A DNA stretch of 64,000 bases from Nitrospira sp. (GCA_011523385.1 WTGX01000004.1:124001-188000); one strand, 5' to 3'; positions 36,811 to 49,725 are shown, counted from the stretch's first letter. The notes: a model not told the origin generated them from the letters alone. A program made the numbers and translations.

Positions 36811-37796
36811 AAGTCGTTCCATCCTCTTTTTATGCCCTCCTTCGGTTGATGCTCGCGGCATTGGTCTGTCTCCCGGGCTTAGCGGGACAGGTCCAAGCCG
36901 GAGAGAACGTGGTTTCGACCATCCAGAAGAGCGGCACGAAATCCACGCTCCTCGGGACGTTCTTTGTGAGCGCGCAACGCGGTTGGACCGTAGGCGCGGG
37001 GGGAACCGTCTTGAAAACGGAGGATGCGGGGGAGACGTGGCAGGCAGTGACGCGTCGCACCGCGGCCCTGTTAACAAGCGTCTATTTTACGGATTCTCAA
37101 CACGGGTGGATCGTCGGGCAGAACGGGACCATCCTGCATACGAATGATAGCGGGAAACAGTGGCACCGGCAGGTTGCCGGGGTTGGTGCCGCACTCTATG
37201 ACGTGTATTTCCTGAATCCTTCGCAGGGCTGGATCGTCGGAGACCGGGGCACCATTCTGCGGACTGCGGACGGTGGCGCGACGTGGGAGGATCAAAGCAG
37301 TTCGACCGCGGTGGATTTGTTCGGCGTACAGTTCATCGATGCGCAAAACGGGTGGGCGGTCGGTGCGATCGGAACAATCCTCGTCACGCGAGACGGCGGG
37401 CAAAACTGGATTCAACAGGCCACCGACAGTGCCACGACGTTCTTCGATCTGTACTTTACGGATCCCGAGGGTGGCTGGGTTGTAGGCTCCCAGGGTGCCA
37501 TCTTTCAAACGATCACCAGTGGAGAAAAATGGGTTGATCGTACCCTGCCGTGCGGGTCTCCCTGTATCAGGCCGCCGGACTTTTTACAAGTCCAGTTTAC
37601 CGGGTTCCGGGCCGGGTGGATCATTGGCGAGCGAGGCGCATTTCTGACCACCACGGACGCCGGTTTCACGTGGACCGAACCGGAACTCTCCGAGCCCTTC
37701 AGCCTCTATGGGTTATCCTTTCCGGACCCCAAGATCGGCTGGGCCGTGGGCGACGGCGGAATCATCCTGAAGATCACTGTCCCTTCATCCTCTTGA
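36807..37796 (+). CDS. YCF48-like / BNR beta-propeller secreted protein
   Basis: Repeats of the type GWxVGxxGTILxTxDGGxxW; GTG start overlapping the upstream TGA. Confidence 0.88.
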   Translation: MKVVPSSFYALLRLMLAALVCLPGLAGQVQAGENVVSTIQKSGTKSTLLGTFFVSAQRGWTVGAGGTVLKTEDAGETWQAVTRRTAALLTSVYFTDSQHGWIVGQNGTILHTNDSGKQWHRQVAGVGAALYDVYFLNPSQGWIVGDRGTILRTADGGATWEDQSSSTAVDLFGVQFIDAQNGWAVGAIGTILVTRDGGQNWIQQATDSATTFFDLYFTDPEGGWVVGSQGAIFQTITSGEKWVDRTLPCGSPCIRPPDFLQVQFTGFRAGWIIGERGAFLTTTDAGFTWTEPELSEPFSLYGLSFPDPKIGWAVGDGGIILKITVPSSS

Positions 37797-37811
37797 ATCT
37801 TTCAGTCCCGG

Positions 37812-38552
37812 TTACCCCAAATTTCCCAATTTATATTGCAGGATGCTGAGCGCCACCAATGGAGCGGTTTCGCTCCGAAGGATGCTTTTGCCCAGCGTAA
37901 TGGATTGAAAGCGTTGGTCGAGAATTTCCTGCACCTCTTCCTGTGTCCATCCTCCTTCGGGGCCGACAACGAGCGCGATAGTGCCTCGGAACGTGTGATC
38001 GATGGAAAGGGAACCGAGACTTTCCTCCGCACTTCGTTCAAGTAACGCGCACCGGAGTGTCGCGTGGGGAACGTGTTTTAATAAATCGGATAATGTCATG
38101 GGTTGGATGATCTTGGGGTAGGTCCATTGCTCCGATTGCTGTGCGGCATCGACGGCGATCCGTTGCCACCGCTCTTGCGTGGTTTGGACGCGACTTGCCG
38201 GTGGACGGACGATGACCCTCGACGTGAGCAATGGAATAATCTCGGCGACTCCAAGCTCCGTGGCTTTTTGAATCATCCAGTTCATGCGATCCCCTTTCAG
38301 AATGGCCTGAAACAGGACAATCGGAGCCAATGGCGCGGGTGGACCTTCGATTTTTTCAAGGATGGAGGCCTGTAGCGATTTCGACTCCAGGCGGTCGATC
38401 CGAACCCGGTATCGAGACCGGCGCTCGTCTCCGACACAAATGTTCTCGCCTTCACGGATGCGGAGACTCCTCGACAGGTGAGTGAAGAGGGGACCGTCAA
38501 TCGTGACAGTGTGGTTGGCAATCCGGTTTGATTGAATGAAAAAGACCGGCAT
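37812..38552 (-). CDS. rsmE: 16S rRNA m3U1498 methyltransferase RsmE
   Basis: LVVGPEGGWTQEEV, ITLGKSILRSETAPLVALSILQY. Confidence 0.93.
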   Translation of the reverse strand: MPVFFIQSNRIANHTVTIDGPLFTHLSRSLRIREGENICVGDERRSRYRVRIDRLESKSLQASILEKIEGPPAPLAPIVLFQAILKGDRMNWMIQKATELGVAEIIPLLTSRVIVRPPASRVQTTQERWQRIAVDAAQQSEQWTYPKIIQPMTLSDLLKHVPHATLRCALLERSAEESLGSLSIDHTFRGTIALVVGPEGGWTQEEVQEILDQRFQSITLGKSILRSETAPLVALSILQYKLGNLG

Positions 38553-38601
38553 ATGGCAAAGGAAGGGGAGGGGATAGGATAGGATAGGACGAGACGGTCG
38601 C

Positions 38602-39729
38602 CTATTCGAACATGTTCTTGACCTTGCCGAACAAGCCGTCTTCCTGGTCTTTCGATGCGGTTCCGCTTTCTTCGGCAAAGGCGGTCAGCAGTTCCCGTTG
38701 TTTGGCCGACAGTTTGGTAGGAACGGTGACGTTGATCCGAACGAGTTGATCGCCGATGGCGCGACCTTTCAATGCAGGCGCTCCCAGTCCTTTGAGTCGA
38801 AGAACCTGATCGTGTTGGGTGCCTTCGGGAATTTTGACGCTGGTTTTACCTTTGAGCGTCGGCACATCGACTTTGCCGCCCAGGGCAGCCGTGACCATGT
38901 CCAGCGACAACTCGACGAGAATGTCATTGCCTTTTCGGGTAAAGACCGGGTGCGGTTTGACTGCGACTGCGACGTAGAGATCGCCGGGCGGACCGCCATT
39001 GACACCGTGTTCACCTTCGCGAGCCAAGCGAAAGCGCATGCCGGTATCGATTCCCGCGGGAATGGTAACGGATAGGGTTCGTTCCCGGTACACCCGTTTT
39101 TGCCCGCGACAAGTGGGGCAGGGATCCGTAATGATTTGTCCTGTGCCCTGACACTGCCCGCAAGTCCGGTTGATCGAGAAGAAGCCTTGTTGCAGTCGAA
39201 TCTGCCCGGTGCCCTGACAGCCGCGACATTGTTGGACGGCATCGTTTGATTTGGCTCCCGTGCCTTTACAGGAGTCGCAGCCTTCCCATCGCGGGATTTT
39301 GAGTTTGGCCTCTTTCCCCTCGATGGCTTCTTCAAAGGAAAGTTCCAGGTTATATTGCAGGTCATTGCCCTGCTCCGGCCGGCTCCGGCCCCCTCTCCCT
39401 CCGCCGAAGAAATCTTCGAAAATGTCTCCGAACACATCGCCGAATCCTTGCCTGATGTCGAACCCTTCAGCTCCGCCGAAACCTTGCTGGCCCGCCGAAT
39501 GCCCGAACATGTCGTACCGTTTCCGCGATTCTTCATTGCTCAGGACTTCATACGCCGCATTGGCTTCCTTAAACTTTTCTTCGGCTTTTTTCTTGAGTTG
39601 TGGGTCGCTCTGCAAATCGGGATGGTGCTGGCGGGCCAGCTTTCGGAAAGCCTTCTTGATCTCGTCATCCGAGGCGGCCCGATCGACTCCGAGCACTTCA
39701 TAATAATCCCGTTTGGTCACGCTAGCCAT
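38602..39729 (-). CDS. dnaJ: Chaperone DnaJ
   Basis: J-domain with HPD; four CxxCxGxG zinc repeats. Confidence 0.98.
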   Translation of the reverse strand: MASVTKRDYYEVLGVDRAASDDEIKKAFRKLARQHHPDLQSDPQLKKKAEEKFKEANAAYEVLSNEESRKRYDMFGHSAGQQGFGGAEGFDIRQGFGDVFGDIFEDFFGGGRGGRSRPEQGNDLQYNLELSFEEAIEGKEAKLKIPRWEGCDSCKGTGAKSNDAVQQCRGCQGTGQIRLQQGFFSINRTCGQCQGTGQIITDPCPTCRGQKRVYRERTLSVTIPAGIDTGMRFRLAREGEHGVNGGPPGDLYVAVAVKPHPVFTRKGNDILVELSLDMVTAALGGKVDVPTLKGKTSVKIPEGTQHDQVLRLKGLGAPALKGRAIGDQLVRINVTVPTKLSAKQRELLTAFAEESGTASKDQEDGLFGKVKNMFE

Positions 39730-39742
39730 CTTTTCCGGTCTA

Positions 39743-39994
39743 TCATTTTAGTTGTGTGATAATTGCGCGTTGCTTCTGCAGCACCGGCTTGCTGTTTTTT
39801 TTCTGCTCCTGCAACCAGCTAAAGGCAGCGTCGTAGTTCGTACGAAAACCTACCTGCTTGATGTGTCCTTTGCTCCATCCCGGCTCGCTCCGGTGCTCTG
39901 CCTCACGGCGGTCTATGTCGTTGGTAATACCCGTGTGGACAATCCTATTGCCTATCTTGAAATGGTACCTATAGGTGTCTCTATCTGTCGGCAT
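39743..39994 (-). CDS. Small GIY-YIG-like domain protein
   Basis: YRYHFKIGNRIVHTGITNDIDRREAEHRSEPGWSKGHIKQVGFRTNYDAAFSWLQEQ. Confidence 0.65.
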   Translation of the reverse strand: MPTDRDTYRYHFKIGNRIVHTGITNDIDRREAEHRSEPGWSKGHIKQVGFRTNYDAAFSWLQEQKKNSKPVLQKQRAIITQLK

Positions 39995-40493
39995 GGCCGT
40001 TCTCCTCAAAAAGGGTCGATAACTCGTACGCTATCTGCACAAACCTGATTATATCAATCTGGGCGCGGGTTGTCTTGCGTCTGTGGGTGCTCCTTATAGT
40101 GATTCTGTCAGTATAAACTCGCTCGACCTTTTTCTTCGAGTCCTGTTTTGGTGCCCGGTAAGGCAATATTTCTTTGGCATGAATGACAGAATTGCACGCA
40201 TGTCTGAAGGTTAGCGGATACTCGCTGTTTTTTGAAAAATCAGACCAATATTCTCCGCAATTCTGCATACTGAAGTTGTCTTTTCTTTCTTCCAGCAAGT
40301 CCAGTAGGCCACGCACCGCCGTTGCGACCCATAGCATCAACCTTCTTGTCTCGTTTTCATGGAAAACCTGTGTCCAAACAACCACGTTTTGGACTTTGGC
40401 CACTTCTCTATCGGCCAGAAGCAGACTCATCACAAGATATAAATCCTTGCGTAGAGTCAGCATATCAACGATGGGGTTATCTGTAGATCTCAT
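39981..40493 (-). CDS. Hypothetical protein (170 aa) between dnaK and dnaJ
   Basis: Coherent ORF overlapping the next co-oriented gene; motif LTFRHACNSVIHAKEI. Confidence 0.7.
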   Translation of the reverse strand: MRSTDNPIVDMLTLRKDLYLVMSLLLADREVAKVQNVVVWTQVFHENETRRLMLWVATAVRGLLDLLEERKDNFSMQNCGEYWSDFSKNSEYPLTFRHACNSVIHAKEILPYRAPKQDSKKKVERVYTDRITIRSTHRRKTTRAQIDIIRFVQIAYELSTLFEENGHADR

Positions 40494-40553
40494 TGTTCTG
40501 CTAGAAACTCCAAAGCATAACTGTTACGACCGTGAATCTTGAGTCTAATCAAA

Positions 40554-42479
40554 TTATTTTTCCTTATCCACCTCTTCAAATTCGGCATCGACCACTTTTT
40601 CATCTTCGGCTTTTCCGTCGCTCGAGCCGCCGTTGGTGCTTGTGCCGTCTCCGGCGTTGCTGGAAGCGTCTGCCGACGTCTTTTTGTACATTTCTTCCGC
40701 GAGCTTGTGCGAGGCGGTCGTGAGGGTCTGCATGGCGGCTTTCATGGCTTCCACGTCTTCTCCCTCCATGGCCTTCTTCATGCCGTCAATCGCTTCCTGA
40801 ATTTTGGTATTCTCTTCTTCGGGAATTTTTTCTCCGTGTTCCTGGAGATTCTTTTCCGTTCCATAGACCAGGGAATCGGCTTGATTTCGGATCTCTACGG
40901 TTTCGCGGCGTTTTTTATCCTCTTCGGAATGCGCTTCGGCGTCCTTCACCAATTGCTCGACTTCTTCCTTGCTCAGACCGCTGGACGCCGTGATCTTGAT
41001 GGACTGTTCTTTTTGCGTGGCCATGTCCTTGGCCGAAACGTGGACGATCCCGTTCGCGTCGATATCGAACGTGACCTCGATTTGCGGCATCCCTCGCGGG
41101 GCCGGGGGAATGCCCACGAGATCGAATTGGCCGAGCAGTTTGTTGTCATTGGCCATTTCCCGTTCGCCCTGAAAGACCCGAATGGTCACGGCGGTCTGAT
41201 TGTCCGCGGCGGTGGAAAAAATCTGGCTCTTCTTGGTCGGAATCGTGGTGTTGCGGTCGATCAAGCGCGTGAAGACGCCGCCCAGCGTTTCAATGCCCAA
41301 GGACAGGGGAGTCACGTCCAGGAGCAGCACGTCCTTGACGTCGCCTTTGAGGACGCCGCCCTGGATGGCGGCTCCGATCGCCACGACTTCGTCGGGATTC
41401 ACGCCTTTATGAGGTTCCTTGCCGAAGAAGGCTTTCACCCGTTCGATGACTTTGGGCATCCGCGTCATCCCGCCGACGAGTACCACTTCATTGATCTCGC
41501 CGGCGGAAATGCCGGCATCGGCCAAGGCTTTTTTGCAGGGCTCGATGGAGCGGGTGATCAGATCGTCGACGAGCTGTTCCAGTTTGGACCGGGAGAGTTT
41601 GAGCACCAGGTGTTTGGGGCCGCTGGCATCGGCGGTGATAAAGGGTAGATTGATTTCCGTCTCCTGTGCCGACGACAGTTCGATCTTGGCCCGTTCCGCG
41701 GCTTCTTTCAGGCGTTGCAGCGCCATGCGGTCGTTTTTCAGATCGATCCCCTGATCCTTCTTGAATTCGTCCACCAGCCAATCGATGATGCGAAGGTCAA
41801 AATCGTCACCACCCAGGAAGGTGTCACCGTTGGTGGCCTTCACTTCGAACACGCCGTCCCCGATTTCGAGGATCGAAATATCGAAGGTGCCACCGCCGAG
41901 GTCGTATACGGCGATGCGCTCTTCTTTCTTTTTCTCCAGGCCGTAGGCCAATGAGGCCGCCGTAGGCTCGTTAATGATCCGAAGGACGTTGAGCCCCGCG
42001 ATCTGGCCGGCGTCTTTGGTGGCTTGGCGCTGGCTGTCGTCAAAGTACGCGGGGACGGTAATCACCGCCTCCGTGACTTTTTCCCCTAAAAAGTCTTCGG
42101 CCGTTTGTTTGATCTTTTGAAGGATCATCGCCGACACTTGGGGGGGGCTGTATTGTTTGCCTTGGATTTCTACGTGCGTGTCCCCGTTCGAGGCGGCGAG
42201 AATCTTATAGGGCAACCGCTCGGTCGCTGTTTTGACTTCCTTGGTATTAAACTTTCTTCCCATCAGGCGCTTGACCGAGAAAATGGTGTTCTCGGCGTTC
42301 GTAATAGCCTGACGTTTGGCAATCTGGCCGACGAGCCGCTCTTCCTTGTCCGTCACCGCCACCACGGACGGCGTGGTGCGTCCGCCTTCCGAGTTGGCAA
42401 TCACCTCCGGGTCGGTCCCGCTCATGATGGCGATACACGAGTTCGTCGTTCCCAGGTCAATTCCAATAATCTTGCTCAT
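40554..42479 (-). CDS. dnaK: Chaperone DnaK (Hsp70)
   Basis: [59 protein letters not shown]. Confidence 0.99.
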   Translation of the reverse strand: MSKIIGIDLGTTNSCIAIMSGTDPEVIANSEGGRTTPSVVAVTDKEERLVGQIAKRQAITNAENTIFSVKRLMGRKFNTKEVKTATERLPYKILAASNGDTHVEIQGKQYSPPQVSAMILQKIKQTAEDFLGEKVTEAVITVPAYFDDSQRQATKDAGQIAGLNVLRIINEPTAASLAYGLEKKKEERIAVYDLGGGTFDISILEIGDGVFEVKATNGDTFLGGDDFDLRIIDWLVDEFKKDQGIDLKNDRMALQRLKEAAERAKIELSSAQETEINLPFITADASGPKHLVLKLSRSKLEQLVDDLITRSIEPCKKALADAGISAGEINEVVLVGGMTRMPKVIERVKAFFGKEPHKGVNPDEVVAIGAAIQGGVLKGDVKDVLLLDVTPLSLGIETLGGVFTRLIDRNTTIPTKKSQIFSTAADNQTAVTIRVFQGEREMANDNKLLGQFDLVGIPPAPRGMPQIEVTFDIDANGIVHVSAKDMATQKEQSIKITASSGLSKEEVEQLVKDAEAHSEEDKKRRETVEIRNQADSLVYGTEKNLQEHGEKIPEEENTKIQEAIDGMKKAMEGEDVEAMKAAMQTLTTASHKLAEEMYKKTSADASSNAGDGTSTNGGSSDGKAEDEKVVDAEFEEVDKEK

Positions 42480-43132
42480 GCTTCGGCTCCTTCCTTCGAT
42501 TCCTGTGCTTCTTCATCGCCTGGTTCCGGTTTGGTTTTCGCGACGGTCACCATGGCTGGTCGCAATATCCGGTCGTGGACAAAATATCCTTTCTGATACT
42601 CATCGACGATGACGTTCTCTGGGATGGTCGTTGATTCGACTTGTCCTACGGCTTGATGTTTGGCCGGATCGAAGACTTCTCCCACGCTCGAAACTTGTTT
42701 GATGCCCGTTTTTTGGAGGGTATCGAGAAAATGTTTGTATGTGAGGTCAACCCCCTCCAGGAGTCCTTCGATACGGTCTTGCTCGCGCCCGGATTGCAGT
42801 GCCCGTTCCAGGTTGTCTAAGGTAGGCAGCAAGTCCTTGAACAATTTTTCGTTTGCAAACCGGATGGTATCCTGTTGGTCTCGTTGAACCCGACGCTTGT
42901 AGTTGTCGAATTCCGCGGCCAGGCGCAAATATTTGTCATTCAGGGCGTGCAGTTCCTCGTCTTTTTCGAGAAGTTGGTTGGTTAGACTTGGAACTTCTAC
43001 ATTTTTCTGAGGATTTTCAGGTATCCCTTCTGCATCCGTGTCAACTGACTCGATATCCGGATGATCGGAAAGTGGCTTGGATACTGTGTCTTCACCACGA
43101 ATTTCATCTGATTGTTGAAGATTGTCGCTCAT
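42476..43132 (-). CDS. grpE: Nucleotide exchange factor GrpE
   Basis: [37 protein letters not shown]; 4-bp overlap with dnaK. Confidence 0.95.
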   Translation of the reverse strand: MSDNLQQSDEIRGEDTVSKPLSDHPDIESVDTDAEGIPENPQKNVEVPSLTNQLLEKDEELHALNDKYLRLAAEFDNYKRRVQRDQQDTIRFANEKLFKDLLPTLDNLERALQSGREQDRIEGLLEGVDLTYKHFLDTLQKTGIKQVSSVGEVFDPAKHQAVGQVESTTIPENVIVDEYQKGYFVHDRILRPAMVTVAKTKPEPGDEEAQESKEGAEA

Positions 43133-43154
43133 GTCACAGCTCGGATGTCTTGCT

Positions 43155-43183
43155 CAGATAGTCATCAAGACCTGGTAAGTCAA
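43155..43183 (-). promoter_or_regulatory. Sigma70-type promoter for grpE-dnaK
   Basis: Minus strand TTGACT-17 nt-TATCTG; no CIRCE seen. Confidence 0.55.
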
Positions 43184-43213
43184 CTGAAAAAAGTGAAAAA
43201 AGTGATGAAAAAT

Positions 43214-43249
43214 GCGAAAGAAAGGCGGGGTTCCGGTTTATGCCGGAAC
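43214..43249 (-). terminator. Probable terminator downstream of coaX
   Basis: GTTCCGGCATAAACCGGAAC hairpin followed by a T-rich stretch on the minus strand. Confidence 0.5.
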
Positions 43250-43266
43250 TCCAATCGGACGATCGC

Positions 43267-44037
43267 CTATTGGCCGGTTTTGCGGCGGTAGAGCAATTCC
43301 AGACCCTCCAGCGTGAGCGACGGCCTTATTTCTTGGAGAGTCCTCGATATTGGCGCAAGAATTGGGGCAAGGCCGCCGGTGGCGACGACCTTGGTTGAGC
43401 GACCGATTTCCTGTTCGATCCTGGTCACCATCGCATCGACCAGTCCGGCATAACCGAAGATCAAACCGGATTGGATGCTGCTTGTCGTATCGGTTCCGAT
43501 CACGCTTTTCGGACGGGTCAGCTCGACGTTGGGCAATTTGGCGGTATGGTGATGCAGGGCCTCGGCGGCGCTTTTGATCCCGGGGGCAATCGCCCCACCC
43601 AAATATCGTCCGTCTTCGGTGACGGTGCAAAACGTTGTGGCGGTTCCAAAGTCCACGATAATGAGATGGGTTCGATAGCTTGCGAACGCCGCAGCCGCGT
43701 TGACCAAACGGTCGGTTCCGATTTCCTGAGGGTTGGCATATTCGAGTGTCAGCCCAAAGGGAAAGTCAGGGGAGACGATGAGCGGGCAGTGCCGGAAAAA
43801 GGTTTCGATCATGGATGCAATCGTCGGGGTCAGGGGAGGGACCACGCTTGAAATGATGGTCCCGTGGATATCCTTGGCCTGAATGCCGGATTTCCGTGTG
43901 AGCGACGCGAAAACGATACCGTATTCGTCGGCTGTTTTCGTGTGATCCGTGGCCAGACGCCAGGAACTGCGCAGGGTTTGTCCGTCGAACACGCCGGAGA
44001 CGATTTGGGTATTGCCTATGTCGATCGTCAGAAGCAT
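43267..44037 (-). CDS. coaX: Type III pantothenate kinase
   Basis: MLLTIDIGNTQIVSGVFDG, GTDRLVNAAAAFASY, IVDFGTATTF, GGAIAPGIKS. Confidence 0.95.
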   Translation of the reverse strand: MLLTIDIGNTQIVSGVFDGQTLRSSWRLATDHTKTADEYGIVFASLTRKSGIQAKDIHGTIISSVVPPLTPTIASMIETFFRHCPLIVSPDFPFGLTLEYANPQEIGTDRLVNAAAAFASYRTHLIIVDFGTATTFCTVTEDGRYLGGAIAPGIKSAAEALHHHTAKLPNVELTRPKSVIGTDTTSSIQSGLIFGYAGLVDAMVTRIEQEIGRSTKVVATGGLAPILAPISRTLQEIRPSLTLEGLELLYRRKTGQ

Positions 44038-44040
44038 GGA

Positions 44041-44862
44041 TTATCGTAGATGTTGAACGTCACCCGCTCGAATTTCCAGGGTGTGAGCCTTGCCTTTTTG
44101 CACGGCGGACACCAGTAAGGTCCCATCGTTTCCGATGTCGATGGCCGTTCCGCGAATAGTCTCTCCTCCAACACAGGAAATCTCGACCTCCCTCCCAAGA
44201 GTTGCACAGGATGCCGTATACGATTTTCGTACGTGTTCGAATTGTTCCGCTTCCACGCAATCATACCAACTTTCCAACTGGTTGAACATATCGGCGATCA
44301 GGCTGTTTCGATTATGGTCCTGCCGGGTTATCTGGTAACACGAGATGGCGAGAGAGCGAATTTCTTCCGGGAAATCAGTTTCCCGGCAATTGACGTTGAT
44401 TCCGAATCCTACGACGCACGTCCAGATCCGGGAGCCGTGACTCGAGCTTTCACACAAAATTCCCCCGATCTTTTTGTCGACGTATAGCAGATCATTGGGC
44501 CATTTCAGCGAAAGCTCGATGCCGCAGGAACGTTGGGTCGCTTCAGCAAGAGCGAGTCCCGTCACCAGAGGGATCCAGGAGACGTGACGCGATATGTTCG
44601 GATGGTTGAGGATCAGGGAGCCATAGATATTGAGGTGAGGCGGAGAGATCCAATGTCGTCCCAGTCGCCCTTTTCCGGCCGTTTGAGCCTCGGCGAGAAC
44701 CGCGGTTCCGTGGGTTGCCCCGGAGCCGGCCAGTGTGAAGGCCGTGGCATTGGTCGAGGCCAGTTCTTCAAACAGATGAAGCGAGCGACCCAGCCTGCGC
44801 GTGGTCAACCGTTTCCGGATGATTTCAGCCTCCAACCGTACGGATGGCGTGGGAGTCGACAT
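44041..44862 (-). CDS. birA: Biotin--[acetyl-CoA-carboxylase] ligase
   Basis: LAEAQTAGKGRLGRHWISP, LKWPNDLLYVDKKIGGILCE, VVGFGINVN. Confidence 0.94.
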   Translation of the reverse strand: MSTPTPSVRLEAEIIRKRLTTRRLGRSLHLFEELASTNATAFTLAGSGATHGTAVLAEAQTAGKGRLGRHWISPPHLNIYGSLILNHPNISRHVSWIPLVTGLALAEATQRSCGIELSLKWPNDLLYVDKKIGGILCESSSHGSRIWTCVVGFGINVNCRETDFPEEIRSLAISCYQITRQDHNRNSLIADMFNQLESWYDCVEAEQFEHVRKSYTASCATLGREVEISCVGGETIRGTAIDIGNDGTLLVSAVQKGKAHTLEIRAGDVQHLR

Positions 44863-44874
44863 GCGTGAGCGACG

Positions 44875-45747
44875 TTATTGAGCGACCACGGGAAGCACGT
44901 CCAGGCTGATATCGACGGCCGGCGCGGAATGGGTGAGGGCTCCGATTGAAATGGCATCGACGCCCGTGGCGGCATACTCGCGGACGTTCTCGATTGTGAT
45001 GCCGCCCGAGACTTCGGTGTGCGCCTGCCCTTTGACGAGGTCCACGGCTTCCTTGACGAGAGACGGGGGCATGTTGTCCATGAGCAGTACGTCGGCTCCA
45101 CCGTCGAGGGCCTGGGTCACGTGCTCGAGGGTCTCGACTTCCACGCAAATCCGGAAGTGACGGGAGAGTCGTTCCTTGGCTTTTCGGCAAACTTCCCTGA
45201 GGGTCGTGCCGTGCGCTTCCAATAGCACCAGGTGATTGTCTTTGATGAGGACGCCGTCGCTCAACGACATGCGATGATTGGTCCCGCCACCGAGTGCAAC
45301 CGCCCATTTTTCAAGTCGTCGAAGGCCGGGAATGGTTTTTCGGGTATCGACGAGAACCGTGGGATAGTGCCGGATCTCGGCCCGGAATCGAGCGGTCAGG
45401 GTGGCAATGCCGGAAAGATGCTGCAGGAAATTCAGGGCCACTCGTTCTCCTCCCAGAATGGCACGGGCCGGTCCTTCAAGGGCTGCGAACGTCTGACCGG
45501 CTTCAAGCGTGGCTCCGTCCTCGAATGTTGCGTTCACCACGACAGAAGGATCCAGGACCCGATACACGGCGTTGAGAACCGCGACGCCGGCAAGGGTCAG
45601 GTTCTGCTTGGCGACCACGTTGGCTCCCGCACGAAGGGCCGGGTCCAGGAGCGCGCGCGTGGTGACGTCGCCGTCAGGCGCGTCTTCTTTCAAGGCCGCC
45701 TTAACGAGCGATTCGAGTTCAAACGGAGGCAGGGGAGTGGATGACAT
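44875..45747 (-). CDS. nadC: Nicotinate-nucleotide pyrophosphorylase (carboxylating)
   Basis: VDTRKTIPGLRRLEKWAVALGGGTNHRMSLSDGVLIKDNHL. Confidence 0.97.
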   Translation of the reverse strand: MSSTPLPPFELESLVKAALKEDAPDGDVTTRALLDPALRAGANVVAKQNLTLAGVAVLNAVYRVLDPSVVVNATFEDGATLEAGQTFAALEGPARAILGGERVALNFLQHLSGIATLTARFRAEIRHYPTVLVDTRKTIPGLRRLEKWAVALGGGTNHRMSLSDGVLIKDNHLVLLEAHGTTLREVCRKAKERLSRHFRICVEVETLEHVTQALDGGADVLLMDNMPPSLVKEAVDLVKGQAHTEVSGGITIENVREYAATGVDAISIGALTHSAPAVDISLDVLPVVAQ

Positions 45748-45753
45748 GGGATT

Positions 45754-48495
<2,742 letters not shown>

Positions 48496-48668
48496 AGGGA
48501 TGAAACTCACGCTGGCAAGGCTAAAAATCTTAGCATGGGGGGGAGGCCCTCGCAACCAAAGCGCCGGTTGTGTTCACAAGAACGAATGTGATAGAACCTC
48601 ACCACGCTTTTACAGGGGATTTTACTGAGTTATCGACAATTACGCCTAGCAGGACCAGGGAGCATTCG

Positions 48669-48779
48669 ATGCCCAGAGGACGAGAAAAAGATCGAGAGCT
48701 TCGTCGCAAACACCGAAAGAATCAACGACGTATGAAGGCTCTTGAGCAAGCCCAACGCAAAGCCGGCACGAAAAAGTAG
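48669..48779 (+). CDS. Very basic 36-aa small protein
   Basis: MPRGREKDRELRRKHRKNQRRMKALEQAQRKAGTKK. Confidence 0.5.
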   Translation: MPRGREKDRELRRKHRKNQRRMKALEQAQRKAGTKK

Positions 48780-48945
48780 CGGCCCCATCTTCAAATCTTC
48801 TCTTTCCTTGATGGGTGAGGGTGTATTAAGGATTAGTTGTAGCGCCCAGCCCACAATCACCGCCCAGGCCATGTTTTTTTCTTTCCCCCTCACCACAGCC
48901 CTCTCCCTCCAAGGGAGAGGGAGTAGATGAAAATAGCATCTCGAC

Positions 48946-49662
48946 ATGCCGGGATCGCTTATTAAGGTCGTGTTTTTCGATGCGGCCGGAACCTTGTTTC
49001 GCGTCAAGGGATCCGTCGGGGACGTATATCTGCAATATGCCGCAAAGTATGGCGTGCCTCGTTCGCCTGACATGGTGACCAAGGTGAACCAGGCGTTCAA
49101 GGATGCCTTTCGTCAAGCGCCTCCACCGATTTTTGCCGTGGAGCAACCTGAAAAATTGAAGCAATGCGAAAGGCTCTGGTGGTTTGACATCGTGCATGCG
49201 GTGTTCTATCGCGTCGGCATGTTCGAAGGGTTCGATGATTATTTCGAGGAGGTCTACGAAGCCTTTAGCAGGGCGGGTGCATGGGACATCTATCCTGAAG
49301 TGCCGGAGGTTCTGCGGCAATTGCGCTTGCAAGGGTATGAACTGGGGGTCATCTCCAATTTCGATACACGGTTTTTTGAAATTATCCGGGCGTTACGGTT
49401 GGAGCATTTTTTTGATTCCATCACGATTTCCAGTATCGTCGGATCGGCCAAACCGTCTCCTCAGATTTTCCAACGTGCCTTGGAGCAACACGTGGTCGAA
49501 CCGGAAGAGGCCATGCACGTGGGAGATGATCCCAAGGAAGATTTTGCAGGAGCCATCAATGCCCGGTTAGCGGGAGTCCTTCTCAATCGAGACAAGATAG
49601 GCATGGACGACGCGATACCTTGTGTTGCCGACCTGCGAGGCTTGTACCATTTTCTTCAATAA
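48946..49662 (+). CDS. HAD superfamily hydrolase
   Basis: VVFFDAAGTLFR, LGVISNFDTR, SAKPSPQIFQRAL, MHVGDDPKEDFAGAINA. Confidence 0.92.
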   Translation: MPGSLIKVVFFDAAGTLFRVKGSVGDVYLQYAAKYGVPRSPDMVTKVNQAFKDAFRQAPPPIFAVEQPEKLKQCERLWWFDIVHAVFYRVGMFEGFDDYFEEVYEAFSRAGAWDIYPEVPEVLRQLRLQGYELGVISNFDTRFFEIIRALRLEHFFDSITISSIVGSAKPSPQIFQRALEQHVVEPEEAMHVGDDPKEDFAGAINARLAGVLLNRDKIGMDDAIPCVADLRGLYHFLQ

Positions 49663-49663
49663 A

Positions 49664-49725
49664 GGAACCTCTGATTTAATGCACTATCGGGGGCAGGCTA
49701 TTCTTAATCGGGGATCAGAGGTTCC
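49664..49725. mobile_element. Short TIR element, family C (62 bp)
   Basis: GGAACCTCTGAT...ATCAGAGGTTCC perfect 12-bp TIR, flanked by TAAA on both sides. Confidence 0.7.

Noticed and set aside
43133-43266. CIRCE/HrcA operator upstream of grpE-dnaK
   Set aside because: No TTAGCACTC-N9-GAGTGCTAA-like inverted repeat found; only a sigma70-like promoter.
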